DNA of 64,000 bases from Pseudoalteromonas sp. T1lg88. Its GTDB lineage: Bacteria; Pseudomonadota; Gammaproteobacteria; Enterobacterales; Alteromonadaceae. The DNA lies in NCBI RefSeq assembly GCF_002964765.1, contig NZ_PQCF01000032.1:124001-188000 (forward strand), written 5' to 3'. Below, one piece after another: positions 26,413 through 32,831 of the stretch (position 1 is the stretch's first letter; the number at the start of each line of letters is the position of its first letter). The notes beneath the pieces are model-generated. The model was not told where the DNA came from. It searched no databases and saw only the letters and a list, made by a program, of their open reading frames with translations. A program made the position numbers and the translations under genes.

Positions 26413-27651
26413 TTAGTCTTTACTTGTTGCTACTTGGGCGTGTGTTGGTGCGCCCTTATTGTTCTTGATATAAAAATAAAAGCCTAAAAAGGCGAAGATA
26501 AGGATGGCTGGGAACAGTAGAATGTTTCCTAGCACTGCTTGACCCGCAAGTAATTCAGCTTGTTGCGCGTCAATATTTGCGGCCTGTGCCTGCGTACGTG
26601 CATTGTCAATCCAGCTACCAATGACTGGATTCCACAAACTCACTGCGAACATGCCGGCACCGCCGATAAGCGACATGCCCAATGCACCGGTTTTTGGCGT
26701 GTATTCAGCCACGCAACCGAGCATAGTTGGCCAAAAGTAGGTTACACCGATAGCAAATAGCACAGCAGCCACGTAAACCATGCTGCCGGTGGCTTGGCTC
26801 ATCACGAAAATACCTGCAGTCGCACAGACCGCTGAGCCCAAGAGCACACCCGTTGGGTTAAATTTATGCACTATGGGCCCGGCAAAAAAACGACCAATAG
26901 CCATCAAACCTGTTATCAAGGCAAGAATCATCATAGGGGATGCACCAGAAGCACCTAAAATTCGCTCAATCCATTGTTGTGTACCCAGCTCAGTGGTGGC
27001 CGTTAGCGTCATACACACCACTAAGAAGAGGTATACAGGTGAGAATAAGTTCTTCAAATTACTCAATGTTGAGTGTGTTCGGGTGTCGAACTGCGGGAAT
27101 TGTGCTTTGAACATCATCAAACCATAAATGATGGTTGGTATGATGATAAGACCCACCTGCCATTGCCAGTTAAAGCCACTTGAGGTCATGGCATTTGAGG
27201 CCAGGGCACCAATGACAATGCCGCCCGGGAACCAGACATGAAAACGGTTAAGCATGGTGGTTTTGTTATTGGGATACATTTCGGCGATAAGCGGGTTACA
27301 GCCGGCCTCAACCGAACCGTTGGCGAAGCCAATTAAGAATGTAGAAAGCAGCAGCGCCCAAAAGCCATCGGCGTAAATGGTCATTACCAAACCAGCGAAG
27401 TGGCAGACAAAGGCCAACGCCACCAATTTTTTCGCACCGATGGCGTTATAGATAGCGCCACCGACCATAGTCGCAATAGGGAAGCCTAAGAAAGCCATGG
27501 CGTTTACCCAGCCAAGTTCGGTATCGCTGAGCGAAAACTGCTCGCCTAACTGACCGAGAATGCCGGCGCGAATAGCGAAGGTCATTGAGGTTACAACCAA
27601 TGCAATACAGCACAGGCGAAACACAAGGCGGTTATTATGATTATTATCCAT
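26413..27651 (-). CDS. MFS sugar transporter
   Basis: A 412-residue major facilitator with 12 predicted helices. Motifs include DTELGWVNAMAFLGFPIAT in the first half and a second repeat after a central loop (HSTLSNLKNLFSP). It resembles the FHS (fucose/nucleoside symporter-like) branch, which carries neutral sugars with protons. I place the start at 27651 because GAGG lies 8 bases upstream. An ATG at 27666 overlaps the previous stop (TAATG) and is a possible coupled start. In this operon it would import a monosaccharide or keto sugar released in the periplasm. Confidence 0.8.
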   Translation of the reverse strand: MDNNHNNRLVFRLCCIALVVTSMTFAIRAGILGQLGEQFSLSDTELGWVNAMAFLGFPIATMVGGAIYNAIGAKKLVALAFVCHFAGLVMTIYADGFWALLLSTFLIGFANGSVEAGCNPLIAEMYPNNKTTMLNRFHVWFPGGIVIGALASNAMTSSGFNWQWQVGLIIIPTIIYGLMMFKAQFPQFDTRTHSTLSNLKNLFSPVYLFLVVCMTLTATTELGTQQWIERILGASGASPMMILALITGLMAIGRFFAGPIVHKFNPTGVLLGSAVCATAGIFVMSQATGSMVYVAAVLFAIGVTYFWPTMLGCVAEYTPKTGALGMSLIGGAGMFAVSLWNPVIGSWIDNARTQAQAANIDAQQAELLAGQAVLGNILLFPAILIFAFLGFYFYIKNNKGAPTHAQVATSKD

Positions 27652-27665
27652 TGTGGGTGTCCTCA

Positions 27666-28721
27666 TTAGTTAATGCCCAAAATGCGTTTGTTGCGTTCGC
27701 TGTCGGTACTGGCCCCGGCGAAATCATCAAATGCTTTGTCGGTGGGCGTGATCAGGTGCTTGGCGATAAACTCAGCTCCCTCGCGAGCGCCCGACTCGGG
27801 GTGCTTGATGCAGCATTCCCACTCCAGCACAGCCCAGCCGTCGAACCCGTACTGGGTCAATTTGCTGAAAATGGCACCAAAGTTTATCTGGCCATCGCCT
27901 AGGGAGCGGAAACGTCCCGGACGCGCTTGCCAGTCCAGATAACCGCCGTACACACCGGCGCGGCCGCTGGCATTGAACTCGGCGTCTTTGACGTGAAAGG
28001 CTTTAATGCGTTGGTGATAGATATCAATAAATTGCAGATAGTCCAACTGTTGTAAGACGAAGTGACTGGGATCGTAGAGGATATGCGCCCGTGGATGATT
28101 ATTGGTCGCCGCCAAGAAGCGCTCAAAGGTGGCGCCATCGTGTAAATCCTCACCGGGATGCAGTTCATAGCAGACATCTACTCCAGCCTTATCGAAGGCA
28201 TCCAAAATCGGCAGCCAACGTTTTGCTAATTCCTCAAACCCCTGCTCAACCAGTCCCTGCGGGCGCTGCGGCCAAGGGTACATGGTGTGCCACAGCAGCG
28301 CGCCGGAGAAGGTGGCGTGGCTTTTTAAGCCCAGACGCTGACTCGCCTTGGCGGCCATCAGCAATTGCTCCGTAGCCCATTTTTGCCGCGCCTGAGGTTG
28401 GCCCTTAACTTCATCTGGAGCAAAGTTATCAAACATCTCATCATATGCGGGATGCACGGCAACCAACTGGCCCTGCAGGTGGGTGGACAACTCTGTGATA
28501 CACAGCCCGGCATCCTTGACTATGGCTTGAATTGAGTCGCAATATTCCTGTGACTGCGCGGCTTGCTCAAGGTCAAATAAGCGCTTGTCGCCACTGGGTA
28601 TTTGCACGCCCTTATAGCCCAAGCTTGCGGCCCAGCGACAAATGTTAGGCAGGTTGTTAAACGGTGCTTCATCGCCGACAAACTGGGCAAGAAAAATGGC
28701 TGGTCCTTTAATTTGTTTCAT
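27666..28721 (-). CDS. Cytosolic sugar phosphate isomerase/epimerase (TIM barrel)
   Basis: A 351-residue TIM-barrel protein of the xylose-isomerase-like/AP-endonuclease-2 family without a signal peptide. Conserved elements are RWAASLGYKGVQIPSGD, VCYELHPGEDLHDG, ILYDPSHFVLQQLD and IKAFHVKDAEF, giving the usual Glu/Asp/His metal site, and DGWAVLEWECC near the C-terminus. I start at 28721 (MKQIKGPAIFLAQ), five bases after the stop of the upstream oxidoreductase; a longer frame would overlap that gene. It lies between Gfo/Idh/MocA and MFS genes and is expected to isomerise or cleave an imported keto sugar in the cytosol. Confidence 0.8.
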   Translation of the reverse strand: MKQIKGPAIFLAQFVGDEAPFNNLPNICRWAASLGYKGVQIPSGDKRLFDLEQAAQSQEYCDSIQAIVKDAGLCITELSTHLQGQLVAVHPAYDEMFDNFAPDEVKGQPQARQKWATEQLLMAAKASQRLGLKSHATFSGALLWHTMYPWPQRPQGLVEQGFEELAKRWLPILDAFDKAGVDVCYELHPGEDLHDGATFERFLAATNNHPRAHILYDPSHFVLQQLDYLQFIDIYHQRIKAFHVKDAEFNASGRAGVYGGYLDWQARPGRFRSLGDGQINFGAIFSKLTQYGFDGWAVLEWECCIKHPESGAREGAEFIAKHLITPTDKAFDDFAGASTDSERNKRILGIN

Positions 28722-28726
28722 ACGTT

Positions 28727-29890
28727 TTAGTGATCCATTGTGAAAGGGTGCCACTTGCTGTCTTGCTTAGACGCTGCAACGGCATTGTAAATAAACGCCA
28801 TGCCACGAACGGCCTGGTCGATGCCGGGTACATCAAATGCCTCGTTACTCGAAACCTGACCCGCCTTGTACGCGCTGATCTGCGCCGCAAAGTTGCGGTA
28901 AATATTGGCAAAGGCTTCGAGGTAACCCTCAGGGTGGCCCGCGGGAGTACGCAGTGCCGTCATGGCGGCCTCACTCAGGGGGCCTACACCAGCACGCAAC
29001 AATTGCGCGGGGGCATTATGGGGGCGAAGCCAGAGACTATTGGGGTCCATTTGTGCCCACTCCAGGCTGGCATGTTCACCATAAATGCGCAGGCGCAGAT
29101 TATTTTCCTCGCCGACAGCGATTTGGCTGGCCATTAGCACGCCTTTGGCACCATTATTGAAACGCAGTAACACGGTGCCATCATCATCTAAGGCGCGCCC
29201 CGGCAAAACCTGGTTAAGATCGGCACAGAGCTCGGTGATGGCCAGGCCACTGACATACTCCACCAGGTTGGCGGCATGAACGCCTATGTCACCCATACAG
29301 CAGCTAATGCCAGACGTGTTGGCATCCAAGCGCCACTTCGCCTGTTTGCCTTGTTCATCCGCCGCTTGCGACAGCCAGCCCTGAGAGTATTCCACTACCA
29401 CCTTGCGAATGGCGCCAAGCTCACCGGAGATAACGCGATGTTTGGCCTCTTTGACCATGGGGTAACCTGTGTAGGTATGGGTCAAACCGTACAGGCTGGT
29501 ATTTTGTTCAAGCAAGTTAGCAAGCTGTTGTACTTCAGCAAAGGTGAGAGTAGCAGGTTTATCCGAGAGCACATGGAAGCCGTGTTCGATGGCCATTTTA
29601 GCCACCGGGAAGTGCAAGTGATTGGGCGTGACGATGGCGATAAAGTCGGCGCGTTTATCCGCCGTTAGCTGGGCTTCCCCCGTGATTAGGCTTTGATAAT
29701 CCCCATAGCAACGCGCCGGGTCCAGGCCGAGTGTTTGTCCCGTGCTTAGGCAGCGCTTTGGATCTGAACTAAAAGCGCCGGCGACCAAGTCTATTTGCCC
29801 GTCCAGGCGAGCCGCAATACGGTGTACCGCGCCGATAAAGGCACCTTCGCCACCGCCGACCATGGCCATTCGAATTCGTTTGATACTCAT
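28727..29890 (-). CDS. Gfo/Idh/MocA family oxidoreductase
   Basis: A 387-residue NAD(P)-dependent sugar oxidoreductase. The Rossmann start is RIRMAMVGGGEGAFIGAVHR, followed by the family motif DFIAIVTPNHLHFPVAK and GFHVLSDKPATLTFAEVQ (Lys of the catalytic D/EKP element). The C-terminal domain shows DIGVHAANLVEYVSG with the His typically needed for hydride transfer. It is the first gene of the seven-gene operon, with AGGAAAT upstream of the ATG. In 3-keto-glycoside pathways, enzymes of this class interconvert sugars and their 3-keto forms. Here it probably reduces an imported 3-keto sugar or oxidises a glycoside in the cytosol. Confidence 0.85.
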   Translation of the reverse strand: MSIKRIRMAMVGGGEGAFIGAVHRIAARLDGQIDLVAGAFSSDPKRCLSTGQTLGLDPARCYGDYQSLITGEAQLTADKRADFIAIVTPNHLHFPVAKMAIEHGFHVLSDKPATLTFAEVQQLANLLEQNTSLYGLTHTYTGYPMVKEAKHRVISGELGAIRKVVVEYSQGWLSQAADEQGKQAKWRLDANTSGISCCMGDIGVHAANLVEYVSGLAITELCADLNQVLPGRALDDDGTVLLRFNNGAKGVLMASQIAVGEENNLRLRIYGEHASLEWAQMDPNSLWLRPHNAPAQLLRAGVGPLSEAAMTALRTPAGHPEGYLEAFANIYRNFAAQISAYKAGQVSSNEAFDVPGIDQAVRGMAFIYNAVAASKQDSKWHPFTMDH

Positions 29891-29977
29891 CTAATATTTC
29901 CTATAAGCAGGGTGCTAGAGCTCGGGTGTAAAACAGGGTTGAAAAACACCGTGCTTATGAGTTTAGTTAACATCGTG

Positions 29978-29987
29978 TTATCGATAA
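29978..29987. promoter_or_regulatory. Palindrome in the divergent operon/AraC control region
   Basis: A perfect 10-base palindrome, TTATCGATAA, lies in the gap between the divergent Gfo/Idh/MocA operon and the PAS-AraC gene. It is a possible operator; a chance palindrome cannot be excluded. Confidence 0.25.
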
Positions 29988-30025
29988 TAGGGAAGTGGGC
30001 TGCTTGGGGGATAATAAAAATTCGG

Positions 30026-30056
30026 TTGACAATGCAACAAAATCGGCGTTTACAAT
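30026..30056 (+). promoter_or_regulatory. Possible promoter of the PAS-AraC regulator gene
   Basis: TTGACA (30026-30031), a 19-base spacer and TACAAT (30051-30056). The spacer is longer than ideal, as expected of promoters that need an activator. The predicted transcript start lies about 20 bases before the start codon. Confidence 0.4.
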
Positions 30057-30082
30057 AAAAGCACGAGCCCCTTAATTTGAGT

Positions 30083-30820
30083 ATGCGTAAGCCCATGGAA
30101 CGTACCGAATTTCTACATAAAGTCGGCGTAAATCAATTGATTGCTGCTTTTGATCTGATCCCCGATATTCTTTTTTGGGTAAAGGACACCGACAGTAGAA
30201 TCCTGCATGGTAATCAACACTTTATCGAGCACCAAGGGTTTAGGTCTCTCGACCAGATCCTGTTTAAAACGGACTTCGACTTTTCCCCTAAACACTTGGC
30301 GTTTCAGTATGTGAATGACGATAAGCGGGTGATGCAGGGGTATGTGGTGACCGACCGCTTGGAGCTGAATTACACGGACAGGGGAGAGCTCGGCTGGTTT
30401 TCTACCTCCAAGCATGTGCTAAAAGATGAGCAAGGGAAGATCATCGGCACCTATGGCGTAACGCGCCATTTGCAAAAAACGTCCAAGGCTTTGTCGCATG
30501 TGAAGGCCATTGAGGCGCCGGTGGAGTATATTCGCAGCCATTTTCATCGCCATATTGGCATCGAAGAGCTCGCCGAGTTGGCGCACCTATCGGTGAGTGC
30601 GCTGGAGCGTCGCTTTAAAAAGCATCTGGCAAAAACGCCCAACCAGTACATTAACGAAGTGCGCCTTGAAAATGCCCGCAAACTGCTGGTGGAAACGCAA
30701 CTGCCGGTGTCGCAGGTGGCGTACCAATGTGGCTTTGCCGAGCCCAGCTATTTCAGCAAACAATTTAAGCGCCTCTTTGGTGATGTGCCTTCCAAGCTGC
30801 GGGAAACTATCGAGGGTTAG
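30083..30820 (+). CDS. AraC-family transcriptional regulator with an N-terminal PAS domain
   Basis: A 245-residue regulator. Residues about 15-125 look like a PAS fold (FDLIPDILFWVKDTDSRILHG, then GWFSTSKHVLKDEQGKIIGTYGVTR). The AraC-type double helix-turn-helix follows (IGIEELAELAHLSVSALERR and ARKLLVETQLPVSQVAYQCG, ending AEPSYFSKQFKRLFGDVPS). AraC proteins with a PAS sensor instead of a cupin domain are less common. The PAS pocket would bind the inducer, likely a sugar or keto sugar. It is divergent from the seven-gene operon, which makes that operon its likely target. The start could be the TTG at 30077 or the ATGs at 30083 or 30095, since no clear ribosome site decides. Confidence 0.85.
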   Translation: MRKPMERTEFLHKVGVNQLIAAFDLIPDILFWVKDTDSRILHGNQHFIEHQGFRSLDQILFKTDFDFSPKHLAFQYVNDDKRVMQGYVVTDRLELNYTDRGELGWFSTSKHVLKDEQGKIIGTYGVTRHLQKTSKALSHVKAIEAPVEYIRSHFHRHIGIEELAELAHLSVSALERRFKKHLAKTPNQYINEVRLENARKLLVETQLPVSQVAYQCGFAEPSYFSKQFKRLFGDVPSKLRETIEG

Positions 30821-30836
30821 ATTCTGCAAACAGACC

Positions 30837-31739
30837 CTAACCCCCCAGTCTATGGTGCAACAACGCAATCGCGCCACTTTCCGGTGTTGCCTGCATGGGG
30901 GTGAGCAGGTCGCGGTGTTCATCGCTGAGCCAGGGCTCGAGTGCATGAGCAACGCCGCCCATCAAACAGATGCGGCTAAAGCCTTGATGTTGTAAATGGT
31001 CGATATAGCGAGATACATAACAAGCGGCTTGGCTGAGGAGCGCTTTCCCCAAGGCTTCATGGCCATGACTAAACACCAAAGGAGCAAACTGGGCAAAATA
31101 GCCCGGCGTGGCATTAATGCTTTGCGCCGTAAGCTCTCCTGCGGTGTTGCAATGGGTGTATTGCAACAGGGCGTCACTCAAGGGGCATGAAACTTTTAGA
31201 CCATCCAGTACCTCCAGTGTATGGCGCACCAGGTTTAGCCCTAACCAGGCACCGCTGGCGCCGTCGCTTAGCAGCAGCCCGTGGCCGCCAAATTCAAGCA
31301 TCCGGCCTTGGTCTATGGCGCCGGCACAAAATCCTGTACCGATAATGATCACCGCGCCCTTAGCGGCTTGATGAGCGCCGGCACAGGCGATATGCATATC
31401 CGTGGTGATATCCAAGCGTGCAAATGGATGTTGCCATTGCATCATTTTGTTTAAGGCCGATGGCACTGAAGCCCCGGCCAAGCCTGCACAGGCATGGATG
31501 GTGTTTAATTTCTCAAGAGGCAAATCGGCGTACATCAAAGCACGCACAGCAGCCTCGGTGATCGATTCTTGGGCCTGATTGAAGGAAGTTGCTATGTTGG
31601 CGGGTCCCGATGTCGCTTCGGCGAGGAATAAGCCATTGCTATCTTCAAGGCGCACCTTGCATTTACTGCCACCGCCATCAATACCGAGATAAAGCCTGGG
31701 AATGCTGGGCGTTTGCGTATCCTGTTTAGTCTGTTGCAT
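30837..31739 (-). CDS. BadF/BadG/BcrA/BcrD-type ATPase, probable N-acetylglucosamine (amino sugar) kinase
   Basis: A 300-residue sugar-kinase/actin-fold ATPase. It opens with YLGIDGGGSKCKVRLED, the phosphate-1 loop of the family, and later has AVIIIGTGFCAGAI and ICLMGGVAHAL (adenosine loop). This pattern matches bacterial GlcNAc kinases related to human NAGK and to GspK of Vibrio. It would phosphorylate N-acetylglucosamine or glucosamine in the cytosol. It overlaps the end of cutC by 14 bases and is convergent with the AraC gene with only 16 bases between them. Substrate is inferred. Confidence 0.75.
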   Translation of the reverse strand: MQQTKQDTQTPSIPRLYLGIDGGGSKCKVRLEDSNGLFLAEATSGPANIATSFNQAQESITEAAVRALMYADLPLEKLNTIHACAGLAGASVPSALNKMMQWQHPFARLDITTDMHIACAGAHQAAKGAVIIIGTGFCAGAIDQGRMLEFGGHGLLLSDGASGAWLGLNLVRHTLEVLDGLKVSCPLSDALLQYTHCNTAGELTAQSINATPGYFAQFAPLVFSHGHEALGKALLSQAACYVSRYIDHLQHQGFSRICLMGGVAHALEPWLSDEHRDLLTPMQATPESGAIALLHHRLGG

Positions 31740-32466
31740 CTAGTATTGCCTCGAGAGCCGAATGTGATACCTGGTCTTGCGCCTTGTGTACGCCGCCGTA
31801 ACTGTGCAGTGAAAGAGGGCCGCCTTCACGCGCTAGGGTTTGCCAAAGGGCTCCGGCATTTTCCGCCGTTACCCCGCCGCCTGCGACCACTTCAATACGG
31901 CCGCCGGCATGCCTTACTAATGCCCGTAGGCGTTCTATCCCTGCCGCAGCGCCCAGGCCACTTTGCCAGGGAGTGCCGCTGCTGAGCACCCGATCTAACC
32001 CGAGGTTTATCAGGGTATCCAGGGCGTTGAATTGATTGTCGATGGCATCAAAAGCACGATGAAAGGTGCATGTGAGTTCAGCTTGTTTAGCCTGTTTCAC
32101 CAGGGCCTGTACTACTGGAGCGTCTACTTTGCCCGCTATGCTCAGGGCGCCAAAGACGACCCCAGTGGCGCCATGGGCGGCGGCCGCTTCTATGCTGTTA
32201 AGCATCTGCGCTAAGGTTGACGTATCCACTCTAAAGGAGTGGGTATTGGGGCGGATCATCACAAGTAGCTCGGTATTTGCCGTCACTAACTCACCGGCGA
32301 GTGCCATGGCCTGAGTACTCGGTGTGGTGCCGTTTTGGGCCATGTTGGCGCACAACTCAATGCGCCGAGCACCACTGTTGCACACCACAGCAAGGTTCTG
32401 TCTAAGCATCTGAAGATTGTCCGCATTCAGACAAACTTCAAGAATTTTACTATTGTCGGCGTTCAT
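31726..32466 (-). CDS. cutC: CutC family protein
   Basis: A 246-residue TIM-barrel CutC. It begins LEVCLNADNLQMLRQNL and has ARRIELCANMAQNGTTPS, then LLVMIRPNTHSFRVDT, and FHRAFDAIDNQFNALDTL with the conserved FHRAFD motif. CutC was first linked to copper tolerance in E. coli, but that role is disputed. Genes of this family often sit beside amino-sugar metabolism, as here next to a GlcNAc-kinase-like gene with which it forms an overlapping operon. Confidence 0.88.
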   Translation of the reverse strand: MNADNSKILEVCLNADNLQMLRQNLAVVCNSGARRIELCANMAQNGTTPSTQAMALAGELVTANTELLVMIRPNTHSFRVDTSTLAQMLNSIEAAAAHGATGVVFGALSIAGKVDAPVVQALVKQAKQAELTCTFHRAFDAIDNQFNALDTLINLGLDRVLSSGTPWQSGLGAAAGIERLRALVRHAGGRIEVVAGGGVTAENAGALWQTLAREGGPLSLHSYGGVHKAQDQVSHSALEAILDATD

Positions 32467-32831
32467 TGATCCCCCTTGCTGTGTTTTTTCTTTTTGTCAC
32501 CGTTTCAATCTCATTTGTTTTTTAATCTTATAAATCCTTTTTAATCATTTAGTTACCTTTCCCATTTTGATTCTGGGTTAGCCATTCTTATAGGGCGAGC
32601 ACTATAAATCAGGCCGTAGTTAATTGGATCTTTTTTTAGTCTATACGCCGATTTTGTCTTAGAGCTCACCGAATTTATATTATCGCTCCAACTGGTCATG
32701 ACTCTATTCTGTGGGCAAGTTTTACAAACTATTAACTTGTGAAAAGTAAGGCAGTAATAGGAACGTAGGCGACATTTCTCGTCAGTCTTTTGTTTGGCGA
32801 GCAACAATAAGAAAGATACTTGGAGACTGAA
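32467..32831. other. Divergent control region between cutC and the TonB receptor
   Basis: A 365-base gap with no supportable gene. It contains an inverted repeat, CAAGTT-N12-AACTTG (about 32717-32740), that could be an operator, and a GGAG ribosome site for the receptor. A minus-strand open frame crossing it starts inside the receptor gene and looks spurious. Confidence 0.4.
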
